Counted from the stretch's first letter, positions 31,280 to 40,273 are shown. The stretch is DNA of 64,000 bases from Kingella potus (GCF_900451175.1 NZ_UGJJ01000001.1:682001-746000); one strand, 5' to 3'. Numbers and translations: made by a program. Notes: generated by a model from the sequence alone, not told the origin.

Positions 31280-31648
31280 TCATTCTGTTGGTGGCTGGAA
31301 ATCTTCCTGCTCGAAAATACCGTTTTTATTTCTGAAAAACGCCGTTCCGTAAGGAGCGTTGAGCAGCGGAATGATGTCGGGGTCGTAGTTGCAAATTGAG
31401 TTTAGCTCGTAAATTCCCGAATTTTCAGGGTTATCCATATAGTCATCGCTTTCGTCTCCCGCCGTGAAACGCCAACCGCTGTCAAACCCGCCAAACTTGC
31501 TGTCGTCATCGGGAAGCTCGCGGTAGCAATAGCCTACCTTCCGTCCTTTCACCATAATTTCATCGGTGGCAATACAGCCTTCCGCTTCCTGCCAATCTGT
31601 TAACAGGTTTTTTAATTTTCCTTTCAGGTAGAAATCTTTTTCTTTCAT
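31280..31648 (-). CDS. DUF2185 (Imm33-like) domain protein
   Basis: The 122-residue soluble protein contains the DUF2185 pattern: KVGYCYRE, FDSGWRFTAGDESDDYMDNPENSGIYELN, ICNYDPDIIPLL and a final GTAFFR. This domain is classed among immunity proteins of polymorphic toxin systems (Imm33-like), though many members have no demonstrated role. No toxin gene is adjacent. It starts 20 bases after the acetyltransferase gene on the same strand and may be co-transcribed with it. It may be an orphan immunity gene or a housekeeping member of the family. Confidence 0.75.
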   Translation of the reverse strand: MKEKDFYLKGKLKNLLTDWQEAEGCIATDEIMVKGRKVGYCYRELPDDDSKFGGFDSGWRFTAGDESDDYMDNPENSGIYELNSICNYDPDIIPLLNAPYGTAFFRNKNGIFEQEDFQPPTE

Positions 31649-31667
31649 AACGCAGAGTCCCTATTGT

Positions 31668-32171
31668 TCAGTCTGTTACCTTTTTTCCCAGCAGCACAAT
31701 ATCCGCCGTCATTCCGTCCAAATCGCATACCTGCGGCAGTCTTCCCCATTCTTGGAAACCGAAAGTGTGGAACAGGCGGATACTGGCGTGGTTGTGGCCG
31801 AAGATAAGGGCGATGATGTTGCGGATGCCGAGCGACGGGGCTTTTTCCAGCATATAGCGCAGCAGGATTTTGCCCACGCCGACTCCGCGCATATCGTGGC
31901 GTACGTAGATGCTGGCTTCGGCGGTGATGCGGTAAGCCTCGCGCGGGTAGTAGTCGGAAAACGCACCCCAGGCCAGCAGACTGCCCGCTTCGTCTTGGAG
32001 GACGTACAGCGGGCGGTTGCCGCCGTGCGCGTCCAGCCATCCCTGCCTGCTTTGGGCGGTAACGTGTGCGAGGTCGGCGGTGGAGCGGCGGTCGTCTATC
32101 GTGCTGTTGTAGATGTCGACGATGGCGGCGAGGTCTTCCTGCCGCGCTTCGCGGATCCGGTATGCGTGCAT
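31668..32171 (-). CDS. GNAT family N-acetyltransferase (phosphinothricin acetyltransferase-like)
   Basis: The 167-residue protein has the acetyl-CoA-binding signature VRHDMRGVGVGKILLRYML (GNAT motif A), then IIALIFGHNHASIRLFHTFGFQEWG, and the N-terminal IREARQEDLAAIVDIYNSTI. This combination is typical of the Pat/MnaT subgroup, which acetylates amino-acid analogues such as phosphinothricin or methionine derivatives; the true substrate is unknown. The ATG at 32171 directly follows a DUS (GCCGTCTGAAA-ATG), as for mutS, with no purine-rich ribosome site. The open frame extends upstream to 32867 only through unrelated sequence. Confidence 0.88.
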   Translation of the reverse strand: MHAYRIREARQEDLAAIVDIYNSTIDDRRSTADLAHVTAQSRQGWLDAHGGNRPLYVLQDEAGSLLAWGAFSDYYPREAYRITAEASIYVRHDMRGVGVGKILLRYMLEKAPSLGIRNIIALIFGHNHASIRLFHTFGFQEWGRLPQVCDLDGMTADIVLLGKKVTD

Positions 32172-32182
32172 TTTCAGACGGC

Positions 32183-32713
32183 CTATCGGATGAGTTTGGA
32201 TATGGTTTTGAAGGCGGGGTGCTGCGCGTCGCCCATTAGCGAAAACAGCAGGCTTTCTATGCTGCATACGGTAACACCGGCGGTGCGCATCTGTTCCAAG
32301 CCGTTGGCTTTGTTGGCTGGATTGCGCGAGGCGGCGCACTCGAAGGGCAGGTAAACGCCCATGCCTTGCAACCTCAGATCGAGCGCGGTCTGCAAGACGC
32401 AGATGTGGGTTTCCGCGCCGATCAGGATGATGTTTTGCGCCTGTTTTTCGCGGATGAAACTTTCGGCGGCGGGCGCGGCGGAGAAGCGGGTTTTTTCGGC
32501 AAGCGGGGCATCGGGCAGCAGCAGGCGCACGGCGGGCAGGGTTGCGCCCAGGCCTTTGGGGTATTGCTCGGTGAACATGGCGGGAATGTCCAAGGCCTGC
32601 ACACCCTGTATCAGCAGGCGGCAGGCGGCGGTGAATTGTTCGGCTTCGTGCAGCGAGGGCGTGAGGCGTTCTTGGATGTCGATGATGAGGCAGACGGTGT
32701 TTTCGGGTTTCAT
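32183..32713 (-). CDS. Isochorismatase-family cysteine hydrolase
   Basis: The 176-residue protein has the fold's Asp in LIIDIQERL (residue about 12), a Lys in AEKTRFSA and the nucleophile Cys in LIGAETHICVLQTALDL. It resembles the YcaC/MAR1-type hydrolases of unknown substrate rather than nicotinamidase. AAGGAAACCATC gives a good ribosome site for the ATG at 32713. It is followed after 11 bases by the acetyltransferase gene, so the two plus the DUF2185 gene may form an operon. Confidence 0.85.
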   Translation of the reverse strand: MKPENTVCLIIDIQERLTPSLHEAEQFTAACRLLIQGVQALDIPAMFTEQYPKGLGATLPAVRLLLPDAPLAEKTRFSAAPAAESFIREKQAQNIILIGAETHICVLQTALDLRLQGMGVYLPFECAASRNPANKANGLEQMRTAGVTVCSIESLLFSLMGDAQHPAFKTISKLIR

Positions 32714-32794
32714 GATGGTTTCCTTGTTTGTTTTCAGACGGCCTCGCGATAAAAAAGGCCGTCTGAAAAGGCGGTTTGGCAGAGTGGGAAGCAA

Positions 32795-32825
32795 AGGCCG
32801 TCTGAAAAGGTTTTTCAGACGGCCT
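32795..32825. terminator. Inverted DUS pair after argJ
   Basis: Facing pair 10 bases beyond the argJ stop, with another facing pair at about 32733-32767. Confidence 0.7.
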
Positions 32826-32835
32826 CTTTAATGTT

Positions 32836-34053
32836 TCAAGAGCGGTATTCCGCATTGATGCGCACATATTCGTGCGTCAGGTCGCAGGTGTAGACCGTGG
32901 CCGATTCGCGGCCGCGCTGCAAATCGATGCGCACGGTGATTTCCGCTTCGTCCATAATCCGCTGGCCGGCTTCTTCGGTGTAGCCTGCGGCGCGTCCGCC
33001 GTTTTCGGCAACGAGTACGTCTCCGAGCCACATTTTCAGCTTGTTTTCGTCGAAAGGCACGCCCGCATAGCCTGCGGCGGCGAGCAGCCGGCCGAGATTG
33101 GGGTCGGAGGCGGAAAAGGCGGTTTTGACCAGCGGCGAGCGGGCAAGGGCGTAGGCAATCTGCTTGGCTTCGTCGCGGCTTTGGGCGTTGGCCACTTCTA
33201 TGGTAACGAATTTGCCCGCGCCTTCGCCGTCGCGCACGATGGCCTGCGCCAGTTCCAGCGCAAGGCCGCCGAGCAGCTCTTTGAGCTGGCCGTAGCGCGG
33301 GTCGGCGATGTTGTCGATTTCCTGCTGGCCGCATTTGCCGGTGGCGATGATGACGAAGCTGTCGTTGGTGCTGGTGTCGCCGTCCACGGAGATGCAGTTG
33401 AACGACATATCGGCAGTTTCCTGCGTCAGAAGCTGCAAAACGGGCTGGGAGATTTTCGCGTCGGTGGCGATAAAGCCGAGCATGGTGGCCATGTTCGGAT
33501 GAATCATGCCCGAGCCTTTGGCGATGCCTGTGGCGCGGACGGTGTGGCTGCCGCCGACCTGTCCGGCACGCGAGGCGGCTTTGGGTATGGTGTCGGTGGT
33601 CATGATGGCGCGGGCGGCAGCCGTCCAGTCGGCCTCTTTCGCTTTCGGCAGCGCGGCGGCGATTTTGCCGGCCGGCAGCGGCTCGAGGATTACGCCGGTG
33701 GAAAACGGCAGCACTTCGTTTGTTTGGCAGCCCGCCCGCTTCGCCGCTGCTCCGCACACTTCCACCGCCCGCGCGTAGCCCTCTTCGCCCGTGCCCGCAT
33801 TGGCGTTGCCCGTGTTGACCACCAGCGCGCGGATGTGTTCCGCCTGCGCCAGATGCGCCTTGCAGACACGCACCGGCGCGGCGCAGAAGCGGTTTTGCGT
33901 GAACACCGCGCCGACGGTGCAGCCCTTGTCCAGCGTAATCAGCGTCAGATCGTCGTGTTGCGGCTTTTTCACGCCCGCCTGTCCGACAAAAATCCCAATG
34001 CCGCCTATGGGCAGAAGCTGCCCCGCATCCGTTTCCTGATAATTCACGGCCAT
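32836..34053 (-). CDS. argJ: Glutamate N-acetyltransferase / amino-acid N-acetyltransferase
   Basis: ArgJ transfers the acetyl group from N-acetylornithine to glutamate in arginine synthesis. The 405-residue precursor contains the self-cleavage site KGSGMIHPNMATMLGF, where the Thr of the A-T-M triad becomes the nucleophile of the beta chain. Also present are VNTGNANAGTG, ICVDGDTSTNDS-like FNCISVDGDTSTNDSF and the C-terminal HEYVRINAEYRS. It stands alone, bordered by DUS pairs. Confidence 0.96.
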   Translation of the reverse strand: MAVNYQETDAGQLLPIGGIGIFVGQAGVKKPQHDDLTLITLDKGCTVGAVFTQNRFCAAPVRVCKAHLAQAEHIRALVVNTGNANAGTGEEGYARAVEVCGAAAKRAGCQTNEVLPFSTGVILEPLPAGKIAAALPKAKEADWTAAARAIMTTDTIPKAASRAGQVGGSHTVRATGIAKGSGMIHPNMATMLGFIATDAKISQPVLQLLTQETADMSFNCISVDGDTSTNDSFVIIATGKCGQQEIDNIADPRYGQLKELLGGLALELAQAIVRDGEGAGKFVTIEVANAQSRDEAKQIAYALARSPLVKTAFSASDPNLGRLLAAAGYAGVPFDENKLKMWLGDVLVAENGGRAAGYTEEAGQRIMDEAEITVRIDLQRGRESATVYTCDLTHEYVRINAEYRS

Positions 34054-34129
34054 GCTGTTTTCCTTTGGTATCGGTTGGAGAAATGATTAAAGCGATTATG
34101 AACGCTTTTACGGCCCGATGAAACACAAA

Positions 34130-34161
34130 AGGCCGTCTGAAAAGCCGTTTTCAGACGGCCT
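34130..34161. terminator. Inverted DUS pair upstream of argJ
   Basis: Tight facing pair in the argJ-gluQ gap. Confidence 0.6.
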
Positions 34162-34248
34162 GCTTTTTTCTGTACCGACTCCCGTGTTCCCCAAGCGCAG
34201 CAAAAGGCATTGTTTCCCGTTTTTCCAACCCGTGCAAACAGCCGCAAC

Positions 34249-34272
34249 CGCGTGCGTGGCGAGCCACCCTAC
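34249..34272. repeat. A-family hairpin, shortened copy
   Basis: CGCGTGCGTGGC-GA-GCCACCCTACC; the usual ACACA part of the right arm is missing. It stands just before the DUS pair that ends gluQ. Confidence 0.6.
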
Positions 34273-34283
34273 CTTGGCGGCAG

Positions 34284-34318
34284 AGGCCGTCTGAAAAAAC
34301 ATGGTTTTCAGACGGCCT
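34284..34318. terminator. Inverted DUS pair ending gluQ
   Basis: Facing pair whose right copy overlaps the end of gluQ and provides its last codons and stop. Confidence 0.68.
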
Positions 34319-35234
34319 CCGTACACACCTCCGCGCAAGGCACTTTAGCCATATCCCAATGCGCCGCCGCCCAGTCCAGCAAATCGCGCGGCCTGTCCAC
34401 CTGCGGCGCGGCCGGCAGGTTCAGATAAGCCGACACCTGCCGCAGCAGTGCCTCCCGCCGCGTCAGATCCAGCGCGGGAGCCAGCGTCTGCTTCGACCAC
34501 TTCTGCCCCTGCGCATTCACCAAAAGCGGCAGGTGCGCATACTGCGGCACAGGCACGCCCAAACAGCGTTGCAGCCAAATCTGGCGCGGCGTGGAAACCA
34601 GCAGATCCCGCCCGCGCACCACATGCGTTACCCCCTGTGCCGCATCGTCGGCCACCACCGCGAGCTGGTAGGCCCACAAACCGTCCGAACGGCGCAGCAC
34701 AAAATCGCCGATGTCCCGCGCCAGATTCTGCGCATAAGGCCCGACGACACGGTCGGTAAAAGCAATTTCCCCGTCCGGCACGCGCAGCCGCCAAGCCGGC
34801 GTTTTGCCGTTTTTGCCGCCCGTCGGCCCGCCCGCTCCGTTTTCAGACGGCCTTTTTGCCGCATCGCGGCAGCGGCCGCCGTAAACCAAGCCGTCCGCCC
34901 CCGTCCGCGCCCCCTCCTGCCACTCCCTGCGGCTGCAAAAACACGGATAGGCCAAACCCGCCGCCCGCAGACGCGCCAAAGCCGCTTCATAAATATCATA
35001 ACGGCGGCTCTGGTAGGCCACCGCCCCGTCCCACTCGAAACCGAACGCCTCGAGCGTGCGCAAAATCCCGTCCGCCGCCCCCGCCATCTCGCGCGGCGGG
35101 TCCAAATTCTCCATCCGCAGCAGCCAGGCCCCGCCCGCCGCCCGCGCGTCGGCATAGGAAGCCAGCGCGGCCAGCAGCGAGCCGATATGGAGCAGCCCCG
35201 TCGGGCTGGGGGCAAAACGCCCGATATAGGTCAT
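34308..35234 (-). CDS. gluQ: Glutamyl-Q tRNA(Asp) synthetase
   Basis: GluQ(YadB) attaches glutamate to the queuosine base of tRNA-Asp. The 308-residue protein looks like the catalytic half of GltX: YIGRFAPSPTGLLHIGS at the N-terminus, the zinc-site cysteines in CFCSRREW and YGGRC, and the KMSKS equivalent KWSKQTL, but no anticodon-binding domain. The start at 35234 gives the family N-terminus; ATGs at 35243 and 35252 are possible. A DUS is translated internally as KRPSENG near residue 132, in a lineage-specific loop. The terminal C-T-E-A-V and stop derive from a DUS. Confidence 0.92.
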   Translation of the reverse strand: MTYIGRFAPSPTGLLHIGSLLAALASYADARAAGGAWLLRMENLDPPREMAGAADGILRTLEAFGFEWDGAVAYQSRRYDIYEAALARLRAAGLAYPCFCSRREWQEGARTGADGLVYGGRCRDAAKRPSENGAGGPTGGKNGKTPAWRLRVPDGEIAFTDRVVGPYAQNLARDIGDFVLRRSDGLWAYQLAVVADDAAQGVTHVVRGRDLLVSTPRQIWLQRCLGVPVPQYAHLPLLVNAQGQKWSKQTLAPALDLTRREALLRQVSAYLNLPAAPQVDRPRDLLDWAAAHWDMAKVPCAEVCTEAV

Positions 35235-35603
35235 AACAGCCATCCGAAACAAATAAACAAAACACCAAAAAAACGCGGCGGAATCCGCATTCGTTCACAA
35301 GAAAACAAAAGAAAGAATGTTACATCCGCGCAACGCCGAAAGCGCATAATCGGTTCATTCCATGCAAATTTGAAATGAGAACGGCTCACGCAACGTATAA
35401 TCCGCTCCCGCTATTTTATAGCCGGTAAAAATAAGAAATCTACGCAATTGCGGCACCTTAGCCGGAGCGGAGCCCTTGTCCCGCGCGGCAAAATGCCGCT
35501 GCGGCCTCTGCAAGAATCCGCCGCCCGCCGTCTGCCGCCTTGTAATTTTCTTATTTCCCACCCCGCCCTTTTTTCCAACCGTACACATTTCAGGATGAAA
35601 GCA
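35235..35603. other. Divergent region upstream of the siderophore receptor
   Basis: About 370 bases. TATAAT at 35396-35401 may be the -10 box of the receptor, with a poorly spaced TTGAAA at 35370-35375. I could not identify a convincing Fur box by eye, although iron control is expected for this receptor class. No gene is supported and no DUS is present. Confidence 0.45.
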
Positions 35604-37850
35604 ATGTACCGCAAAACTTTCAAGCTCAGCACCCTTGCCGCGCTGCTTATCGCGGCAAATGCCGCTTACGCGCAAGAAAATGCCGTCCCCCCCCAATCCG
35701 AAGCAGATAATGCCGGCACTTCCTCCGCCATCGCAACCGTTACCGTTTCCGGCACGAGCCGTTCGACGCGTACGGAAAACAAAAACAGCTACACTACCTC
35801 CGCCATGCGCACCACCACCGGTTTGGCGTTAAGTCCGAGGGAAACCCCGCAGTCGGTCAGCGTGATTACCAAATCCCAACTGAACGACCGCGGCATCAGC
35901 AATATGGAAGACGCGCTGAAAACCACCACCGGCGTGAACGTTGTCAAAGATTCCGGCCGCTACCGCTACTATTCGCGCGGCTTTCCGATCGACCGTATCG
36001 AAGAAGACGGCGTAGCCACCACCGTTACCGCAGGTGCCAGCGGCAATCCCTACCGCGACGCGCAAAGCATGACCGATTTGGCGATTTACGACCATATCGA
36101 AGTGGTGCGCGGCGCAACCGGCCTGACACAGGGCAACGGCGAGCCGGGCGGCACGATCAACGCGGTGCGCAAAAAGCCCACAGCGCAAAGACAAATCCAA
36201 GGCTCGGCTTTGGTTGACCGTTTCGGCAGACTGCGTACCGAAGCCGACGTTTCCGGCAGCCTGAACGAAAACAAAACACTGCGCGGCCGCGCCGTTGCCG
36301 TATTGGAACGCAACCGCAGCTTCAAAGACGACGTACACGGCCACGGCGGCCTGATTTACGGCGTGATGGACGCCGATGCCGGCGAAAACACCAAAATTAC
36401 CTTCGGCGGTATGTATCAGGACAAAACCGAAATGCCCGACTATTTCGGTATTCCGATGGGTTTGAACGGAGCCGAAGCCGGCCTGCCGCGCGATACTTAT
36501 CTGGGCTTTAACTGGAACGAGGCGCGTTTTAAGAAATTCAACGCCTTTGCCGAAGTCGAACACCATTTTAACGACGACTGGAAACTGACAGGCCGTCTGA
36601 ACTACATCAAAAACAAATCCGACAGCCGTTTCGGCGCGATTACCAACTTGTCCACTTCCTATCAGGGTCTGTCTCCGGGCGGCACGCTGGCCGTAAACAA
36701 CCTGCAAAACTACAAAAACAAAGGCTACCAGTTTTCAGGCGGCCTGAACCTGAACGGCAAATACCAACTGTTCGGCCAAAGCCACGACCTGTTTGCGGGC
36801 TACACCTATTCCAATGAAAACACCGACACCCTGTGGCGGCGCATCCGCAACAGCACCCGCTACGATCCGTTTACCTTCCAGGGCAACGAAGTACCCTCGC
36901 CCAACTGGGACACCGATTTCAACGACCGCCTGAGCTACGATTCCAAAATCGTCTCGCACGGCCTGATGTTCGGTACGCGCTTCAATCCCACCGACCGCCT
37001 GCACATTATCGCCGGCACGCGCTGGACGCACTGGAAATCTTCCTCCGGTACGTATTACGACATTTGGAACAACCGCCCCGATACCGATACCGACAAAAAA
37101 GACGAAGCCAAACGCAGCCGCTTCGTGCCCTATCTCGGCATAACTTTCGACATCACCAAACAGCAAAGCGTGTATGCCAGCTACACCAGCATCTTCAAGC
37201 CGCAGTCTTCCACCGACTACAACTATAAAATCCTGCCGCCGATGCTGGGCAACAACTACGAAATCGGCTGGAAAGGCGAATGGATGAACCGCAAACTGAA
37301 CACATCCGTCGCCCTGTTCCAAGTAGAACAGAAAAACCGTGCCGTGGCATTTACCGAGCTTTCAACCAACCGGGTTTATTTCGAGCCTTCAGGCAAAGTC
37401 GTCAGCAGAGGTATCGATGCCGAAATTTCCGGCAAATTGAACGACAACTGGCAGCTTTTTGCAGGTTATACCCTAAACAACAGCAAGTATCAGGAAACCG
37501 AAAACAGTAGCCGCACCAGGGGTTTGAATTTCAGCAAACACACCCCGCGCCACATGCTGCGCCTCTACACCAGCTACAAACTGCCCGTGGGCAACGGCAA
37601 ATGGACGGTCGGCGGCGGCGCGAGCATCCAGAGCAAAACCAGCAGCCTGGCCGACGTGAAGCAGGGCGGCTATATGCTGATGAATGCCAACGTGCAGTAC
37701 AGGCCGTCTGAAAACCTGTCTCTCGCCCTCATCGGCAGCAACCTGACCAACCGCCGCTATTATGAAAACCAACGCACCCGCGTCAACGGCGGCAACAACT
37801 TCTACGGCGAACCGCGCAACCTGATGTTCAAAGTGGACTACAAGTTCTAA
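35604..37850 (+). CDS. TonB-dependent siderophore receptor
   Basis: This outer-membrane receptor imports ferric siderophores. The 748-residue product has a signal peptide (residues 1-23, ending AYA-QEN), a plug domain (SPRETPQSVSVITKSQLNDRGISNMEDALKTTTGVNV ... VEVVRG-like IEVVRGATGLTQGNGEPGGTINAVRK) and a 22-strand barrel with the terminal aromatic residue (KVDYKF). It resembles the FhuE/FpvA/FoxA siderophore-receptor type rather than FetA or the transferrin receptors; the ligand is not evident. The ATG at 35604 has AGGA seven bases upstream; a second ATG at 35595 is possible. A DUS is translated as RPSENLS near the C-terminus. The downstream ABC transporter may be functionally linked. Confidence 0.92.
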   Translation: MYRKTFKLSTLAALLIAANAAYAQENAVPPQSEADNAGTSSAIATVTVSGTSRSTRTENKNSYTTSAMRTTTGLALSPRETPQSVSVITKSQLNDRGISNMEDALKTTTGVNVVKDSGRYRYYSRGFPIDRIEEDGVATTVTAGASGNPYRDAQSMTDLAIYDHIEVVRGATGLTQGNGEPGGTINAVRKKPTAQRQIQGSALVDRFGRLRTEADVSGSLNENKTLRGRAVAVLERNRSFKDDVHGHGGLIYGVMDADAGENTKITFGGMYQDKTEMPDYFGIPMGLNGAEAGLPRDTYLGFNWNEARFKKFNAFAEVEHHFNDDWKLTGRLNYIKNKSDSRFGAITNLSTSYQGLSPGGTLAVNNLQNYKNKGYQFSGGLNLNGKYQLFGQSHDLFAGYTYSNENTDTLWRRIRNSTRYDPFTFQGNEVPSPNWDTDFNDRLSYDSKIVSHGLMFGTRFNPTDRLHIIAGTRWTHWKSSSGTYYDIWNNRPDTDTDKKDEAKRSRFVPYLGITFDITKQQSVYASYTSIFKPQSSTDYNYKILPPMLGNNYEIGWKGEWMNRKLNTSVALFQVEQKNRAVAFTELSTNRVYFEPSGKVVSRGIDAEISGKLNDNWQLFAGYTLNNSKYQETENSSRTRGLNFSKHTPRHMLRLYTSYKLPVGNGKWTVGGGASIQSKTSSLADVKQGGYMLMNANVQYRPSENLSLALIGSNLTNRRYYENQRTRVNGGNNFYGEPRNLMFKVDYKF

Positions 37851-37862
37851 ACCGCAGCAAAC

Positions 37863-37894
37863 AGGCCGTCTGAAAACCGATTTTCAGACGGCCT
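37863..37894. terminator. Inverted DUS pair after the receptor gene
   Basis: Facing pair 13 bases past the stop; it would reduce read-through into the ABC transporter gene. Confidence 0.7.
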
Positions 37895-38028
37895 TTTCCC
37901 CTTTGTACCGCCGAACAAAACAGCAAAGCGGCCAAGCCGCAGATTGTTTGTTTTGTCCCGCCCCTCCGCGCCGCGCCGAGCCGTATGTCCGTCCGGACGG
38001 CCGCAATCCCCATTTCCCAAGCCCCAAC

Positions 38029-39867
38029 ATGAAAACCATCCGCCGCTTCCTCTCCCTCGCCGCCCCGTTCTGGTGGCGCGGCAATCCCTGGGCCAACTGG
38101 CTGCTGCTTGCCGCCGTAGTCGGCTTTTCGCTGGCCATCGTGCGCGTAGGCGTGCTGATTACCGAATGGAACAAAACCTTTTACGACGCGCTGGCCGCAT
38201 TCGACAGCAGGGCCATGCCCGCGCTGGTGTTGGAATTTCTCGTCTATATCGCCCTCGTAACCGCCTTTGTCGCCTGCGGCAACTGGCTGCGCAAAGTGCT
38301 GCTGTTCCGCTGGCGCACGCACCTCACGCGCCAATTCGAGCAAAACTGGCTCGGCAGCCGAAAACACTACCGCCTGCAACTGTCCGGCGAGCCGGACAAC
38401 CCCGACCAGCGCATCGCCGAAGACATCGCCATGCTGTCGGAAAAAAGCATCGACCTTTTCAAATACTTCATCATGAACGCCGCCAAACTCGGCGCGTTTG
38501 TCGCCATTTTGTGGCAGCTCTCCGGCGTGCAGAGCTTCACGCTGGCCGGCTACAGCCTCACCGTCAAAGGCTATCTCGTCTGGATCGCGCTGGCCTATTC
38601 CGCCGCCTGCACCCTGCTCACCCACCTTATCGGCCGCAAGCTGCAGCCCTTGAACGTCGAACGCCAGCACCGCGAAGCCGACTACCGCGCCACACTCCTG
38701 CGCGTGCGCGACCACGCCGAACAAATCGCCCTCTATCGCGGCGAAGCGGCCGAACAAGGCCGCCTGAACGCCCGTTTTGCCGCCATCGCAAACAACTGGC
38801 GCGGCCTGATACGGCGCGAGTTTTATCTGGAAAGCTTCTCCGCCGCCTACCTGCGCCTGTCCATGTTCATCCCCATCATCGCCACCCTGCCGATGTATCT
38901 CGCCCAAACCATGAGCTTCGGCGACATGATGAAGGCCCGCAGCGCGTTTTCCAACGTACAGGACGGCTTCGGCTGGTTTATGGACTACTACAAACGCATC
39001 ATCGAATGGGCCGCCGTGGTCGAGCGTCTGGCCGGTTTTCAGACGGCCTTGGACGAAGCCGATAAAGCGCAAAGGCAGCCCGAGGCCGCACAGGCGGGGG
39101 AACGGCTTTCGGATTCCGCCGCAGGCCGTCTGAAAACGGACGGCGCGGGTTTGCACAAAGACGAAAGCCTAAGGCCGTCTGAAAACAATCTTTCAGACGG
39201 CCTTGCGGGCAGCCGGCAGCCTCCGCTGCTCGATACCGCAAACCTCTGCATCCACACCGCCGCCGGCAGCCCCCTGCTGCAAAACCTCACGCTCGCCGCC
39301 CCGTCCGCCCAATGGCTGCTGCTCGACGGCAGAAGCGGCATCGGCAAAACCACCCTGATGCGCACCCTTGCCGGCCTGTGGCCCTACTATCGCGGCAGCT
39401 TCCGGCTGGGCAGCCCCCGCGTCCTGTTTCTGCCGCAACGCCCCTACCTGCCGCAGGACAGCCTGCACAACCTCGTCTGCTACCCCGACACCGCGCCGCG
39501 CGGCGCAAACGAAGTCCAAGCCGCATTGGAACAAGTCGGCCTGGGCCGTCTGGACACACAGCTTCACAGCGAAGACGCATGGCACAAAATCCTTTCCGGC
39601 GGCGAACAGCAGCGCATCAGCCTCGCCCGCGCCCTGCTTGCCCGCCCCGACATCCTGTTTCTCGACGAAGCCACCAACCAGCTCGACGACGCTTCCGCCG
39701 TGCAGCTTCTTTCGCTGCTCAAACGCAGCCTGCCCGACACGCTGGTGGTCGGCATCAGCCACCAAATGCCCGTGAAAGACTTGTTTGACCGCCGCGCCGA
39801 CTTGGGCGCGTTTGCAGCGGAGCAACAGCCGCAGGAAGCGGCATCAGACAAAGCAGAGGCCGTCTGA
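38029..39867 (+). CDS. YddA/SbmA-like ABC transporter (fused permease and ATPase)
   Basis: The 612-residue inner-membrane protein has an ABC_membrane_2 (SbmA/BacA type) domain with about six hydrophobic segments in residues 20-330. An ABC ATPase follows: Walker A GRSGIGKTT (about 434-442), signature LSGGEQQR (about 522) and Walker B ILFLDEAT (about 542). YddA-type relatives transport peptides or cobalamin-like molecules; the substrate is unknown. The linker (about residues 365-395) is unusual: three DUS copies are read as GRLK, RPSEN and SDGL. The C-terminal K-A-E-A-V and stop are also DUS-encoded. The start at 38029 (MKTIRRFLSLAAPFWWRG) begins right at the membrane domain. It lies 178 bases after a siderophore receptor, which hints at siderophore or peptide traffic. 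Confidence 0.88.
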   Translation: MKTIRRFLSLAAPFWWRGNPWANWLLLAAVVGFSLAIVRVGVLITEWNKTFYDALAAFDSRAMPALVLEFLVYIALVTAFVACGNWLRKVLLFRWRTHLTRQFEQNWLGSRKHYRLQLSGEPDNPDQRIAEDIAMLSEKSIDLFKYFIMNAAKLGAFVAILWQLSGVQSFTLAGYSLTVKGYLVWIALAYSAACTLLTHLIGRKLQPLNVERQHREADYRATLLRVRDHAEQIALYRGEAAEQGRLNARFAAIANNWRGLIRREFYLESFSAAYLRLSMFIPIIATLPMYLAQTMSFGDMMKARSAFSNVQDGFGWFMDYYKRIIEWAAVVERLAGFQTALDEADKAQRQPEAAQAGERLSDSAAGRLKTDGAGLHKDESLRPSENNLSDGLAGSRQPPLLDTANLCIHTAAGSPLLQNLTLAAPSAQWLLLDGRSGIGKTTLMRTLAGLWPYYRGSFRLGSPRVLFLPQRPYLPQDSLHNLVCYPDTAPRGANEVQAALEQVGLGRLDTQLHSEDAWHKILSGGEQQRISLARALLARPDILFLDEATNQLDDASAVQLLSLLKRSLPDTLVVGISHQMPVKDLFDRRADLGAFAAEQQPQEAASDKAEAV

Positions 39868-39894
39868 AAAGCATCTGCACTTTTCAGACGGCCT
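39857..39894. terminator. Inverted DUS pair ending the ABC gene
   Basis: The left copy overlaps the stop codon. Confidence 0.68.
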
Positions 39895-40038
39895 CCAAGG
39901 TAGGGTGTGTGGCGCAGCCACGCACGCGTTCTTTGTTTTACAGGAAGCCTTTCCGACCAAACCGCAAATCCGCGTGCGTCGCCTCGGGGCGACACACCCT
40001 ACGCGGGATTACGCGGGATGCGGCAGGACAAACAGAAA

Positions 40039-40225
40039 AGGCCGTCTGAAACCCGAAGAATCCGCCGCAAACCCACTCCCTCCCCTGCGCCCGCGCGGAG
40101 GAGGGTCGGGGAGGGGGTGGCGGTTTGCAAAACCGCTTTTCCGCCCGCAAACGCAGCCGAAGCGGCAGCAGCCCCCACCCTAACCCTCCCCCGCAGGCGG
40201 GAGAGGGGATAAAGGCCGTCTGAAA
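40039..40225. repeat. B-family GC-rich inverted repeat, copy B1
   Basis: It is bounded by DUS copies. The left part contains CCCTCCCCTGCGCCCGCGCGG, the centre GGCGGTTTGCAAAACCGC, and the right part CCCTCCCCCGCAGGCGGGAG. The two outer parts are imperfect reverse complements of one another, so the element can fold into a long hairpin. Confidence 0.72.
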
Positions 40226-40273
40226 CACGGATTCGGCCTATTCGAAATGCCGTTTGCAGTTTTCAGACGGCCT
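40213..40273. repeat. C-family DUS-bounded stem-loop, copy C4
   Basis: Inner sequence CACGGATTCGGCC...TTCGAAATGCCGT between inverted DUS copies. Confidence 0.72.

Noticed and set aside
35340..35440. Fur box upstream of the siderophore receptor
   Set aside because: The AT-rich stretch around TGAAATGAGAA does not match the 19-bp Fur palindrome well enough.
40039..40225. CRISPR array
   Set aside because: The GC-rich repeats are inverted and irregularly spaced; no direct repeats with uniform spacers and no cas genes were seen.
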